Assembly: GCA_910583525.1 (NCBI GenBank)
Contig: CAJTXL010000032.1
Location: 1-32,368, forward strand
DNA length: 32,368 nucleotides
DNA from: an uncultured Muribaculaceae bacterium
Lineage (GTDB): Bacteria; Bacteroidota; Bacteroidia; Bacteroidales; Muribaculaceae
Direction: 5' to 3'
Below, piece by piece: positions 1 through 10,604 of this stretch (position 1 is its first letter; the number at the start of each line of letters is the position of its first letter). The translations under genes and the position numbers were made by a program. Under the pieces are notes generated by a model. The model ran no database searches, was not told where the DNA came from, and worked only from the letters and a program-made list of their open reading frames with translations.

Positions 1-368
1 TGAAAAATGATTAATTCTGACTTAATTCTTGTTTATTCCGATGCGGTTGCCCTGCTTTGGTAATCTATTTTTTGTTTGTTTACAATTATTTTATTAATTT
101 CGCGCCGCGATTTAAAAAGGCTATAAACCATTCAACCGCGTTAGAGTTTTTTCGGGGCATGATAATGTACTATTCTGAGTTGTATGCCGGGGCAATCCGG
201 CACACCTCGGGACAAGCTTCGCTGCGTGGCTCACGATGTCGCATGGCCCTTGTCCGTCGCATCTTTTCTGCATTTTGACACTGATTGCCTGATTGGCACC
301 AACGACTGTTTCCCAGACACCAAATTTATTACAAGAAATTAAAAAAATCAAAATAATAAACTAATGTT
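1..368. other. Upstream region without a convincing gene
   Basis: No ORF here looks like a real protein. The two short frames that cross it (57-278 on +, 121-351 on -) are low-complexity or arginine/cysteine-rich translations with no recognisable domain. The first 130 bases and the last 60 are AT-rich, while about 180-260 is GC-richer and contains a small hairpin (TGCCGG / CCGGCA at about 184-201). It could be a long 5' leader of the following operon or the remnant of an intergenic repeat. I see no tRNA, riboswitch or terminator that I can defend. Confidence 0.5.
71..102 (+). promoter_or_regulatory. Weak candidate promoter for the secreted-protein operon
   Basis: TTTG at 71-74 is followed after 20 bases by TAATTTCG at 95-102, one mismatch from the Bacteroidetes -7 consensus TAnnTTTG. 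If used, transcription would start near 109 and leave a leader of about 260 bases before the ATG at 369. The region is T-rich, so a chance match is quite possible. No better match was found closer to the gene. Confidence 0.2.
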
Positions 369-3300
369 ATGATAAAAAAATTGTTGCCAAGCACTCTGAT
401 TCTTGCTTCAGTCATGGCCGTGCACATTTATGCCGGTACATTTGGCGAGGCGGATGCTATGGAGTGCAAAAAGCCATCCCGATTGGAGAACGTCGTGCGC
501 GAATTGCCCGACTCTATATTCGGCCAAGTGGAGATGGAAGACCTGCTTGATGATGAAGTTTATCTTAAACTTGCCCATGAAGGATGGTCTGCCGACGAAA
601 TCGTCAAAATTATGAACACGGCTGTGGCCGACAAGAAAACAGCCCGCGGTAAAATCGGCTACGGATGGTATGCCAAGCAATGGCTTCCGGCCTACGGGCG
701 TCAACCCGGCGGTGACTCGCTGTATATGTTCATCGATACGCTCTTCACAGACAACATGCGCCGTAGCGTGGCCCGTGCCGTCCCCGAAGACCTGCTTAAT
801 AAAGTTTGGCCGGAAATCGAATATACCCCAGACGACCGTCTGCGCGGCGTTCGTAACCACGGCTACTTCCGCCCGGTCAAGCCCAATCCCAGCTGCGGAC
901 GCATGCATTGGGCAGCCCTGCACCCCACTGACCCTGACCGTCTCTACGCGGTTGCCGACGGCGCCGGCATCTTCAAAACCGACAACCTCGGCAAGCATTG
1001 GGAGTGCATCACCGACCGCATCCCAAACCGAGCCGACCGCAGCGTATCGAACGGCTACGCCATCCCCGTTGACCCTGACGACTGGGACCATGTATTCGCA
1101 TTCATGAGCAACTCAACGGTCTACGAAACTACCGACGGCGGCGACTCTTGGCGTAAAATAGTAGGAGCGACGCACAAAGGGTTCAAACGTGGCGACTGTT
1201 TCCGCGATAAAGCCGGAAATCTTAAGTTCATAGGTGCTACGCGTCCCAGCGGCGGATGGGCCAGCAAACTTTGGATTAGCGAAGACACCTGTAAGACTTG
1301 GAACGAAGTCATTGTACCCGATTCGCTGAAGGACGTCAACCCTCAGGACCGACGTCGCGGCCTATGGTTCCAATATATAAGCTTCGACCCCAATGACCGC
1401 GACCGCATATACCTTCCGACCTCGCGCTCCATCCTCTATTTCGATGACGGAGCCAAAAGTGAGATTGTCAACGGACGACGCGTCTATAACATCAAGAAGA
1501 TGCACTTCACCGTGTACGACCAAGATAGTGTGACAGTGCGGAAACCGTCCTATCAAGGCGACGACCCCGACAACGATGCCATCTTCCCTTGCCCGGCTCA
1601 ATCGGTCGGCGACCTGGTTGTCAATCCCAACAATCCCAACCAAATGTGGTTCGCCACGGGTTCGCAGATAACAAATTGCTCGGCTGTCTATCGCAGCAGC
1701 GACCGTGGCAAAACATGGATTACGCTACAAGACCCGTCGTTCGGCATCGGTCGCGGCAACGTGTTCGGAAATGAAATGGCGTCGGTATGGCTTGGAGGCT
1801 TCGGCGTGAACTTCAAAAATCAGAACAAGCTCTACGGTTGCTCGATGAGTTCGGGATTATCTTATGACGGAGGTCGCACTTTCAGTAATTTCAACTGGGC
1901 CACGGCCCTTGCGGCGCAGCACACCGACGGCAAATGGTATACCGTGTCGGCTTCGCGCCACAACGCCGACAACCATTTTATACGCTCCCATAGGTCAGGC
2001 CGCGTGTTCCGCGGTTCCGACGGCGGCATGCTCGTTGTCGACGACGACCTACGGGCAAATGCCGCCGGAAACGGCATATGGTCGCAAATAGGCGGCGACA
2101 TGGGACAAATGCTGTTCTACCATATTGCCGTAAACGAATTCGGCGACCAGGTGATGTGCGGAAACACCCAGGACATCGACGGTCAGACATACCGTTACGG
2201 CCGATGGGGGCATTGGCGCGGTTACGAAGGCACGGAGTCGTTCATAAATCCCTACACGGGCATCACATATTTCTCGGGAGGTATAGGGCCGCAAGGATGG
2301 GACGGAGACTATATGGCCCTCAGTTCTTGGCGTAATGCCTCGACCCACGCCGACGTTGTGTCAGGCTCATGGTTCATGACACGTTCAGGAGTGACATCGG
2401 ACCGTACCCTCGCACGTTGCGACGACCTCGGTCAGCGTCTTACATTCCTCGGCACCAACGTTGGCGAAACAGTATCACTCTGCAAACTCGCCCTCTGCCG
2501 CGACAAGAAGCGTACCACGCTTTTCGTATGCACAAGCTCAAATACTTATAAAATATCGACCGACGGTGGTCAGACATTCCAAAATCTCCTCTACAACGGA
2601 CAGGCTCTGCGCTTCTCCAACTCATTCCCGGCGGCCGACCCCAACAACAGCGACATCCTATATATAGGCATCAGTGGCTCAGGCAAAAACCCGGCTAAAG
2701 TAGTCCGTTACCACGTCGACACACAGACATTCGAAGAGGTCGGTACAGGACTTCCGGCAATCCCATGCTCGCAGCTTCTGTTTCATGAAGGCAGCGGCGA
2801 CCTTTACTTTCATCACACCGGCAGCGCCGGCTTCTATATCCTCGAGTGCAAGCCCGACGGAACGTATGTCGACACATGGCGCTATTGGACAAAAGGTTAC
2901 CCGTCGGGTAAAAGCGGCAATGCCGTCATCAACTATACCACCCAAGAAATGGTGGTGTGCGACTATGGCCGTGGCGTGTGGGTGGCCGACCTTGAGCACC
3001 CCTCAGACCGTTACTTCAGCAACGGTTTCAAGCTTAAGGAGTTTTCTTTCAAGGACGGCCGGCGCACAATCGGCATCGATACCGAGTGGCGCATACCAAT
3101 GTACTACTATTATAAGTGGACTGTCAACGGTCAGGAAATCTCTGACAGCCCATACCAATATCTGCGGAAGAGCCTTCAGCCCGGCGATAAGGTACAGCTG
3201 ACGCTCACCCTGCGAGAATCGCCCGATGTGAGCACCGTATCAGAAGTGTTCACCGTCACTCAACCCGGCAATCCCGACGACGGCGAAGCTGCCACATCTC

Positions 3301-6300
3301 TCCAGACGGATGACAATGTCACTCCGCCGCTCTCGGTCGACAATACCGTAATCAAAGAGCCGGGGCGCGCAATCTATTCCAACGGGGTAGGGCGTGTCGA
3401 CCTCGGATACCAGGATTATTTCTTCAACGACTTCACCGTCGACATGTGGCTCAAACCGATGGGCGACGGTACTATCATCGGTAACACCACACGCATAGGC
3501 GACACTAAAGGATGGTCGCTATATCTTGAAGGTGGCGTCTTAAAGTTCTTCTACGCACCGCGGCATACATATCCCAAGCCAAACTACGAACCCGCTTTTG
3601 TGCAGAGCGACATCGTACAGGGAGGTTTTCTTGAATTCAACCGATGGCATCACGTGGCAGTCACATGTCGGCGCAACGGCACCATCTGTCTTTACGTCAA
3701 CGGCATCAAAGTAGCCGAAAAAGCACGTATAATCCCCGAATTCACACTGAACCACGCAGTACCTTTGTCTCTTTTCGCCGACGCCATAGAGCGATATGCC
3801 CTTGAAGCCGCCGCCGATGAAATAAAGATATGGGACCATGCCTTGAGCGAAGAAGACATCCGGCGTGAAATGTACTCCACAAACCCCGACAAAGTCGACG
3901 GACTGGTGGCGTACTATCCGTTCAACGGCGGTTCGCTCGAAAACGACCTTGAAATGTTTACGCGCCGTCACATATGTTCGCGCGTACGTGCCCAAGTGAC
4001 ACACCCGATGATGACCGTCCCGACATGTGCTCGTTATGTCTGCATCGGCACCATGGCAGGTGTCGACCACATCTTCACATCGCACAACGACTCTATCATC
4101 GGCTTCTCCGGACACGTGGCCGCGCAGCCGGATGATGTAGCTGAAGCCACCACTCCCGACACACGCAACTATGGAATCTACGCATTCGACGCCGCTCAAT
4201 GGCAGAACGAGCAAGACAACCTTGATACCGACTACTTCGATTACCACCCCGTCGGATACCTTATCCACTCTTTCGACGGTATTTCTGACGAAACGGTCTA
4301 CAACATTGACTTCTATCCTGTAGAGGGCGAATTCAACCCCCTGAAGACCTATCGTGCATACATCTCTGAACCCAACGCCGAGCAGCAAAGCTGGGAGATG
4401 GTGGCCGAACCGGTGTATATGCCCGAAACAGGCTCGCTCAGGCTTGCAGGAATGTCTTTGTCTGACATTGCCGACAAGAAAATACTGCTTGTAACACTGA
4501 AGCCATCCATCGAACTGACGGTAGAAGGCCTCGGAGCCGACGGTATACTCAACATCTACGATGAAGACAAGACAACCTACGGTCTATCGGCAGACATCAT
4601 CGACAACCTGCCCGAGCCTGCAAACGTTTACCAAATCGAGTCCGACGGCATACTTCTCCCCAGCGGCCTCTATTTCGCAGACGGCCACGCCACCGGCGAG
4701 ATGCGCCTCGACCTCGGTAAACTCGGTCCTCTGAACTCGTCGGTACGCACAACTCTCCGCAGTCACGACAATCCCATTGCCACCGACAGCAGCGGCAGCT
4801 ACCGGCCTTCGATGATTCCATTGAACGTCGAGGTTCGCAACCGCATCGCACCGCGGCAAGCCGGCACAGGCGTCCGCATGCTTAACGGCCTCATGAAAGC
4901 CGGTAGTGCGGCCGACTTCAGTGACCTTCGTGACACATACGACATCACTATGATGGGATGGGTGCGAATCGACTCTGTCAAGAATATATCAAGCGGCGTA
5001 ACGCGCCTTATATCACTAATCGACGCACTCGGCGTTACCGGCATTCAGTTGGTGAACGGTAAAATCAGCTGCACATGGAGCGGCAGCGGCGCACTTACTT
5101 CGACAAAACTCGCCATCGACCAATCAGACGTGAACCGTTGGTTCCACGTGGCGATGGTAGGCTCGTCTACAGGCATCGACGTATACCTCAATGGACAGAA
5201 AGATGTCGTGTACAACAGACGGCCATCTGTACTCGCAAAGGGCATAGGCAGCCTATACCTCGGCAAATCTTCAGCTCTCGAGGCATGGACGGCATACGAC
5301 GTGTTCAGTGGGGCTTTCGACCAGGTGGCTGTATGGAACCGGGCTCTTACTCAGGAAGAGATTATCAGATATATGTATCAGGCCGTACGGTTCGACGACG
5401 AAAAACTACTTTCGTATATAAATATGGATTATGCCGATGAAAACGGCATGCGACGCGATGCTTTCTCCCTTGGCGAAATCACCCCCGTCACGAACGATTA
5501 CCTTCACGGTACCGTAACATTCGACGAGCCCGTAGCCTTCCCCTTCGATGCCCGGGCACACGCCGATGCCTCCGATAATGGCTCTCAGGCAATCCTCTCC
5601 CTGGCTCTTCCGCAAGGAAAAGAGCGCGAAGCGACTGTAACCACATTCCGGGGCACGCCATACTGCTACCTGAACCACGACTACCAGGAATATTCTGCTC
5701 TCAACATGGAGTACTATGGCTTGACATACCGCACACCGCTCACCGATACGAACAGGCCTGCCGACGGTGATACCGCAGTCATGACATACCGTCACCGCAC
5801 AATACTCGGAGACGAACGGTTGGCTGTGGCAATGCGCCGCACAGGTACACTCGAGCACTTGGCAGGTTTCATCGAAGCCGACTCGGTCGCTCCGGGATAC
5901 GCTTTATTCAAAATCCCACACAAATTCCTCTCCGAAGCATCTGAGATAATGTTCTTTACGGCACCTCCACTCCCCGGAGACTCGCTTGAATCACGTCCGG
6001 CCCAAATCCAGCTGGCATTCGGCCATGCCATAGCCGGCGACTCACTCGTAGTATTACGCGACGGTGAAAATTCCATTCCCGTAATCGCCGATGTCATCGG
6101 CATGCCGCGAAACTATCGTGCTCCGGTCAAAATCGTCGTAAATGAAAACACCTACGCCACAGCTGACCGCGACACCATCGATTTCAAGGCCACTGAAAGC
6201 CAATTCAACATCCTTGTTGACCGCAATAAAATCGACAAATTCGGCATCAACGAAATCACCGTGAACCTTCAAGGCGCCAACGCCAACGAACTCAAAATGC

Positions 6301-7559
6301 GATTCTGCCTTGAACCGCTCGTGCGTCTGCGCCTGCTCAACGGAGACAACTCTGAAGTCCTCGGACAGGATACGACCGCTGTAGCGGCAAACACATTCAG
6401 AGCGACATCCCCAATAAGCACGCTACAGGTCGAAGCCGAACTTGTCGAAGGATTTCTCGACGAGGATGTGAAACTCGAAGTGCTTACAGGTCTCAATAAT
6501 GCCTTGACCATAGGCAACGGTAGTCTCCTTCAAGACCAGCCCGTATCTATCGGCGACCTAAGGCATTACTACGCGGCAGACCCCGACCAGGGTGCTTTTG
6601 TCGAAGGTTGGAACCTCATAGGAAATCCCTACCTCACGAACATTAACCTCACAAAGAGCCAGAATGTCGACTTCAACCCCGAGCACGTAACCAAGTTCAT
6701 CTACCAGACCGACCCGGCTACAGGCAACTATTCCGTGTTCGACATGACCGACTACAACTCTGAACAGAAAATCCATCCCTTCCAGTCATACTTCGTTCAG
6801 ACGATGGCCGACAACGCCGAACTTACCGTCACGCCTGTGGCTAAGGAGACTGAACCATCCAAACGCACTATGGCCTATAACGCCACCGAGAAGAAGTCCA
6901 TAGACATCGAGCTATACAAAGACAACCGGTTCTTCGACCACGTCGTAATCAATCTCGATGAAGACGCCTCCGAAACATTCGTTGTCAATGAAGACGCTCC
7001 CAAGTTATGGAACTTCTCAACCGACGTGCCGCAAATCTACGCGATGAGTACCGACTACAGCGAAACTGCCGTTGCCACTACACCGGCCGTCGACATCGAC
7101 CTTGGCATTTCGGCTCCGGCCTCGTTGCCCCTCGAATTGCGTTTGGGTGCCATAACCGGAATATACCCCGACTATGAACTGACAATCACCGATAACGTAA
7201 CCGGTGAAAAATGGAAACCGTCGGAGGCCGGCGAGTTCTTCAACTTCACCGCCCGGTCGGCCTCACGCAGCACAGGCGTCCGAAACGACAACCGCTTTAC
7301 CATATCTTTCGAGCATATATCGACAGGCGCCGATAGTGAAAAACGCTCTCACTACGACATATTTACCGACAACGGGACATGTGTCATCACAGGCCTTCAG
7401 GGCAATGCGGCAATCAATATCTATACTCCCAACGGCGTGAACATAATCCGCACGCATTGCTCCGATTTCTCTTTTTCGACATCGCTACGCGAAGGCTTCT
7501 ATCTCGTTGTCATAAGTGAGAACAACAAGGACTACTCCGCTAAAATCTTCGTAAAATGA
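369..7559 (+). CDS. Giant secreted Asp-box beta-propeller / LamG protein with T9SS-like sorting tail
   Basis: The product has 2396 residues and starts with a signal peptide (charged MIKK, hydrophobic core, AGTFGEADA). Residues about 180-880 hold many Asp-box (BNR) motifs of the S-x-D-x-G-x-T-W kind, for example TTDGGDSW, SSDRGKTW and STDGGQTF, which indicate a sortilin/Vps10-like or sialidase-like beta-propeller. A PKD-like stretch follows at about 910-965. Two concanavalin-A/LamG-like domains (about 1000-1190 and 1500-1675) each contain W-x-H-V-A-V/M and a late DEIKIWDHAL or DQVAVWNRAL motif. GWNLIGNPY (about 2078) and the last 70 residues (VITGLQG, INIYTPNG, GFYLVVIS, AKIFVK) resemble type A T9SS sorting domains. 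It is therefore probably exported and anchored or released at the cell surface, where it may bind glycans or proteins. No catalytic residues were identified, so sialidase activity is not claimed. It is the first gene of a three-gene run. Confidence 0.88.
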   Translation: MIKKLLPSTLILASVMAVHIYAGTFGEADAMECKKPSRLENVVRELPDSIFGQVEMEDLLDDEVYLKLAHEGWSADEIVKIMNTAVADKKTARGKIGYGWYAKQWLPAYGRQPGGDSLYMFIDTLFTDNMRRSVARAVPEDLLNKVWPEIEYTPDDRLRGVRNHGYFRPVKPNPSCGRMHWAALHPTDPDRLYAVADGAGIFKTDNLGKHWECITDRIPNRADRSVSNGYAIPVDPDDWDHVFAFMSNSTVYETTDGGDSWRKIVGATHKGFKRGDCFRDKAGNLKFIGATRPSGGWASKLWISEDTCKTWNEVIVPDSLKDVNPQDRRRGLWFQYISFDPNDRDRIYLPTSRSILYFDDGAKSEIVNGRRVYNIKKMHFTVYDQDSVTVRKPSYQGDDPDNDAIFPCPAQSVGDLVVNPNNPNQMWFATGSQITNCSAVYRSSDRGKTWITLQDPSFGIGRGNVFGNEMASVWLGGFGVNFKNQNKLYGCSMSSGLSYDGGRTFSNFNWATALAAQHTDGKWYTVSASRHNADNHFIRSHRSGRVFRGSDGGMLVVDDDLRANAAGNGIWSQIGGDMGQMLFYHIAVNEFGDQVMCGNTQDIDGQTYRYGRWGHWRGYEGTESFINPYTGITYFSGGIGPQGWDGDYMALSSWRNASTHADVVSGSWFMTRSGVTSDRTLARCDDLGQRLTFLGTNVGETVSLCKLALCRDKKRTTLFVCTSSNTYKISTDGGQTFQNLLYNGQALRFSNSFPAADPNNSDILYIGISGSGKNPAKVVRYHVDTQTFEEVGTGLPAIPCSQLLFHEGSGDLYFHHTGSAGFYILECKPDGTYVDTWRYWTKGYPSGKSGNAVINYTTQEMVVCDYGRGVWVADLEHPSDRYFSNGFKLKEFSFKDGRRTIGIDTEWRIPMYYYYKWTVNGQEISDSPYQYLRKSLQPGDKVQLTLTLRESPDVSTVSEVFTVTQPGNPDDGEAATSLQTDDNVTPPLSVDNTVIKEPGRAIYSNGVGRVDLGYQDYFFNDFTVDMWLKPMGDGTIIGNTTRIGDTKGWSLYLEGGVLKFFYAPRHTYPKPNYEPAFVQSDIVQGGFLEFNRWHHVAVTCRRNGTICLYVNGIKVAEKARIIPEFTLNHAVPLSLFADAIERYALEAAADEIKIWDHALSEEDIRREMYSTNPDKVDGLVAYYPFNGGSLENDLEMFTRRHICSRVRAQVTHPMMTVPTCARYVCIGTMAGVDHIFTSHNDSIIGFSGHVAAQPDDVAEATTPDTRNYGIYAFDAAQWQNEQDNLDTDYFDYHPVGYLIHSFDGISDETVYNIDFYPVEGEFNPLKTYRAYISEPNAEQQSWEMVAEPVYMPETGSLRLAGMSLSDIADKKILLVTLKPSIELTVEGLGADGILNIYDEDKTTYGLSADIIDNLPEPANVYQIESDGILLPSGLYFADGHATGEMRLDLGKLGPLNSSVRTTLRSHDNPIATDSSGSYRPSMIPLNVEVRNRIAPRQAGTGVRMLNGLMKAGSAADFSDLRDTYDITMMGWVRIDSVKNISSGVTRLISLIDALGVTGIQLVNGKISCTWSGSGALTSTKLAIDQSDVNRWFHVAMVGSSTGIDVYLNGQKDVVYNRRPSVLAKGIGSLYLGKSSALEAWTAYDVFSGAFDQVAVWNRALTQEEIIRYMYQAVRFDDEKLLSYINMDYADENGMRRDAFSLGEITPVTNDYLHGTVTFDEPVAFPFDARAHADASDNGSQAILSLALPQGKEREATVTTFRGTPYCYLNHDYQEYSALNMEYYGLTYRTPLTDTNRPADGDTAVMTYRHRTILGDERLAVAMRRTGTLEHLAGFIEADSVAPGYALFKIPHKFLSEASEIMFFTAPPLPGDSLESRPAQIQLAFGHAIAGDSLVVLRDGENSIPVIADVIGMPRNYRAPVKIVVNENTYATADRDTIDFKATESQFNILVDRNKIDKFGINEITVNLQGANANELKMRFCLEPLVRLRLLNGDNSEVLGQDTTAVAANTFRATSPISTLQVEAELVEGFLDEDVKLEVLTGLNNALTIGNGSLLQDQPVSIGDLRHYYAADPDQGAFVEGWNLIGNPYLTNINLTKSQNVDFNPEHVTKFIYQTDPATGNYSVFDMTDYNSEQKIHPFQSYFVQTMADNAELTVTPVAKETEPSKRTMAYNATEKKSIDIELYKDNRFFDHVVINLDEDASETFVVNEDAPKLWNFSTDVPQIYAMSTDYSETAVATTPAVDIDLGISAPASLPLELRLGAITGIYPDYELTITDNVTGEKWKPSEAGEFFNFTARSASRSTGVRNDNRFTISFEHISTGADSEKRSHYDIFTDNGTCVITGLQGNAAINIYTPNGVNIIRTHCSDFSFSTSLREGFYLVVISENNKDYSAKIFVK

Positions 7560-10500
7560 AAACTCCTTCATATTTCTATAAATTAACGTTTTCCCTGCTC
7601 GTCGCCATCTTGGCGGCGACAGGCGGGAACGCCCAGTCGATAAACGTTCTGGGCATTGCCCATGGCACAGCGTCAGCAAACATAAAGGCCGAGGTCGACC
7701 TCGCCGGCAAAACCATCGGAAGTGTGACCGGCCGTACATTCAAGATGTCCGACGGTTCATCAACGACCCGGGACACCTATCAGCTCTTCGACGGACGCTA
7801 TATAATTGCCGACCTCGATTATACCCCCGGCAGCGATTATTTCTATAGGCTCGAAATCGAGTTCACCGACGGAACTTCAGTCATGACTGACTGCTTCAAC
7901 GAGTCTTATACAGAAGGCGCGGTATGGCTCAGTGACTTGCCCGAATCATGTATTACCGTCAACACAGTCGGAGCCTATGGCATCGACAAATGCGCCGACG
8001 GACGTCCGATGCAAATCCACCCGACTTCCATCTTCCACAAAGGTATCTCTACCTACACCGAAGAGGCTACAAGCTCCGGCAAACGGGCGCAGCTCATATA
8101 CGACGTGTCAAACCTCGGCCATACATTCACCTACACCAGGTTCTCGATGGGCTTACAGGCGTTCAAACCCGACGGCTCTAACTCAGTCGGATATGCACGA
8201 ATGATTGTTATGCTGAACGGCGCCGAAACAAGTTCGCGAGGTAATATGTATTCTTACTCGAACCCATCGCGTAAGTCAAATGCGCCCTATTATTTCGACC
8301 AGACACAGGCAGCGGCAACCGGTATCAAGACCCTTGGTCTTAGCTTTTACGATATCGGCGGAGGGTATACCGATGACTTCTGCAACCTTGCCGCATGCCG
8401 ACTCTACTATACTGTTGATGCTCCTGCAAAAGAAGCACAGTCGGTAGTGTTCGATAATGAGGGAGGAACCATCTTCAGCAATTCTCCTACAGTTGACCTA
8501 AGTGCATACGCAACAGGTGGCACCCCCGTTTACTTCACCCTCGTGCAAGGCTCCGATATCGCTGCCATCGAAGACGGCCATATCCTCGTACCGACACCGG
8601 GAAAACGCGGTCAGATTGTAGTTGAAGCACTCACTCTTGGCGACAATACATATGCACCGGCATCTTCAACGCGTACATTCAACTTCAACTTCGGCCCCAC
8701 AGTAGAGTACCTTTATACCCATCCTCATGCCGAAAACAGCAACAAGCAGACAATATACCTCTATGTCGACCCCCTCGACAGAAAACTCGAAAAACTAAGT
8801 CTCGAAATCTACGATGACGTCCGCACCTACCGGCACCTCAAGACCGTCGACCTCCTCGCAGGTCTCGACGGTGCAAAAACCGCAATCGACAACGTATACG
8901 CCGTAGAGACCGATGCGCCGGAAGGAACTTGCGTGGTCCATCGCCTCACCTATAAATTCGAAGGCGAAGACGAGGTTGTCGGGCATCTGTCAGAAGGCGA
9001 CAACCCCTATATTTACATGACCGACCTTCCCGAACCGCCGACAGTCCGTCCGGGTTACGGCACAGCCGTAATCGACGGCTCCTACAATCATGTCGGCGAT
9101 TTGTGCAATACACGCCACCCGTTATACGGCAAAGGCTACGGCATCCATGCCGCCGGATGGGTGGAGACCAACACCGCAACCGACCTTTCGCAGTTCAGCC
9201 GCTTCGTAGTTGACCTCGGTGGCCAAGTCATCACCAATCCCTCTCGCGGAAAGCTCAACTACGACTTATACAACGGTTTGACCACGGCCGAGCTGTCTTC
9301 CGGAAACGTCGATTGGCAACAAGTGTTCGAGTGGGATTACCAAATCAAGAACACCGGCGTCGGCAAGACAATACGCGTGGCTTTCGGAGCCGGAGGTGAC
9401 GGAAACCGCAACGACGTGGTCTGCATAGGTGCGCCGCGTCTTTACTACCGCACACAACCGCACAACAGCCAGACGGTGCAGTGGATTTCAGAAGTTGTCA
9501 TCAACAACTATCGGCCGTTCTCACAAAAACTCACGGCAACATCGACATCGGGATTGCCGGTATTGTACAGAATCTCGCAAGGCTCGGAGTTTGCCCGAAT
9601 AGTAGACAACGACCAAATCTTTTTCTACAACATCCCAGACGAAGGACAGGTGGTAGTAGAGGCATTCCAGCCGGGCGACAAAGAATACGCGCACTCCAAC
9701 GTCTGCACATGTGTTTTCCGCATACGCCGTGCGTTCATCATCCAAGCCGACGAGCGCGTCGAGCTTGAAGGAGGACACGACATCGACGAGCTGATTGTAT
9801 ATGCAAATGCCGGCTCTGCAGGACAGGCGGTAGTGTCAGACGGCGTTGTAAACGTACGCAAGCTCGTCCTCAAATACACATTTACGCCGGGCGAATGGAA
9901 CTTCATCGCATTTCCCTCAGACTTCGACATCGACGCCATAAGCGACCTTGAGGACAAAGGCTTCTCATTCGCCACGCAGGAAGGCATCCCGGGCACATAC
10001 CTTATTAGCGAATACGACACTCGCGTGCGCGCCGAGAACCCCGACGAATCGCCATGGAAAAGTCTCGCACAACCTAAAGTACGCGGCCTCAAAGGGTACA
10101 TCATGAAACTTGAGAACGGAGACAACGGCAGCCCCGTCGAAATCACTTTCAACATGGACAACATACACCTTGACTTCGACAGCACCATAAAACCGATGTA
10201 CCTTTCGCTCGACCTCACACAATGTATGCCTGAATCGCGACACACTGTCTACGTGCGCCCCTCGAACGTTAAGGGAAACACCCTGAGAGTCGATGTACGC
10301 TTCTCGCCATCCGACCTCACGGGTCTGCCCGTGAACCATGCAAAAGCTCTCGAAGACATGCGTGTTACCCGTACGCCCATTAGAGGCGCAATCCGTCTTA
10401 CGCTTCCCGAGCAGACACCGGCGCGCGTGGCCATTTTCGACCGCGACGGAAGCCGTCTCCGTAAGGCCGTACGCTACATTTCGCCCATGAAAATCGATAT

Positions 10501-10579
10501 CTCCGACCTTGACCCCGGCACATACCGAATGGTCGTGGTCTATGGCCCGGCAAGCCGCGAGATGCTCGTAGAACTTTAA
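7556..10579 (+). CDS. Secreted multidomain protein with NPCBM-like and bacterial-Ig-like domains and sorting tail
   Basis: The 1007-residue product starts inside the stop codon of the previous gene (ATGA overlap, 7556-7559), a sign of translational coupling. A signal peptide is clear (MKTPSYFYKLTFSLLVAILA, then GGNAQS). Two segments (about 130-290 and 510-635) have the shape of NPCBM-type modules: FHKGIS or YGKGYGIHA, then Y-D/D-L and a closing RLYYT or RLYYRT strand. Each is followed by an Ig/MBG-like segment (about 295-385 and 638-720) that includes PVYFTLVQGSDIA or PVLYRISQGSEFA and then GQIVVEA or GQVVVEA. This gives a tandem internal duplication. GEWNFIAFPSDF (about 780) and a C-terminal beta-rich tail (ARVAIFDRDG, YRMVVVYG) resemble T9SS cargo. 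The likely role is a surface-exposed binding partner of the giant protein. Domain names are from visual similarity only. Confidence 0.82.
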   Translation: MKTPSYFYKLTFSLLVAILAATGGNAQSINVLGIAHGTASANIKAEVDLAGKTIGSVTGRTFKMSDGSSTTRDTYQLFDGRYIIADLDYTPGSDYFYRLEIEFTDGTSVMTDCFNESYTEGAVWLSDLPESCITVNTVGAYGIDKCADGRPMQIHPTSIFHKGISTYTEEATSSGKRAQLIYDVSNLGHTFTYTRFSMGLQAFKPDGSNSVGYARMIVMLNGAETSSRGNMYSYSNPSRKSNAPYYFDQTQAAATGIKTLGLSFYDIGGGYTDDFCNLAACRLYYTVDAPAKEAQSVVFDNEGGTIFSNSPTVDLSAYATGGTPVYFTLVQGSDIAAIEDGHILVPTPGKRGQIVVEALTLGDNTYAPASSTRTFNFNFGPTVEYLYTHPHAENSNKQTIYLYVDPLDRKLEKLSLEIYDDVRTYRHLKTVDLLAGLDGAKTAIDNVYAVETDAPEGTCVVHRLTYKFEGEDEVVGHLSEGDNPYIYMTDLPEPPTVRPGYGTAVIDGSYNHVGDLCNTRHPLYGKGYGIHAAGWVETNTATDLSQFSRFVVDLGGQVITNPSRGKLNYDLYNGLTTAELSSGNVDWQQVFEWDYQIKNTGVGKTIRVAFGAGGDGNRNDVVCIGAPRLYYRTQPHNSQTVQWISEVVINNYRPFSQKLTATSTSGLPVLYRISQGSEFARIVDNDQIFFYNIPDEGQVVVEAFQPGDKEYAHSNVCTCVFRIRRAFIIQADERVELEGGHDIDELIVYANAGSAGQAVVSDGVVNVRKLVLKYTFTPGEWNFIAFPSDFDIDAISDLEDKGFSFATQEGIPGTYLISEYDTRVRAENPDESPWKSLAQPKVRGLKGYIMKLENGDNGSPVEITFNMDNIHLDFDSTIKPMYLSLDLTQCMPESRHTVYVRPSNVKGNTLRVDVRFSPSDLTGLPVNHAKALEDMRVTRTPIRGAIRLTLPEQTPARVAIFDRDGSRLRKAVRYISPMKIDISDLDPGTYRMVVVYGPASREMLVEL

Positions 10580-10604
10580 TACAATCGCTTCAATAATACC
10601 ATAC

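Noticed and set aside
57..351. Two overlapping short ORFs on opposite strands upstream of the giant gene
   Set aside because: They have no domain, odd composition (runs of Arg, Cys and Pro), no plausible start signal, and they overlap each other.
369..7559. Sialidase function for the giant propeller protein
   Set aside because: Asp-boxes are present, but I see no FRIP motif or catalytic Tyr/Glu/Arg set. Asp-box propellers also occur in non-enzymatic proteins.
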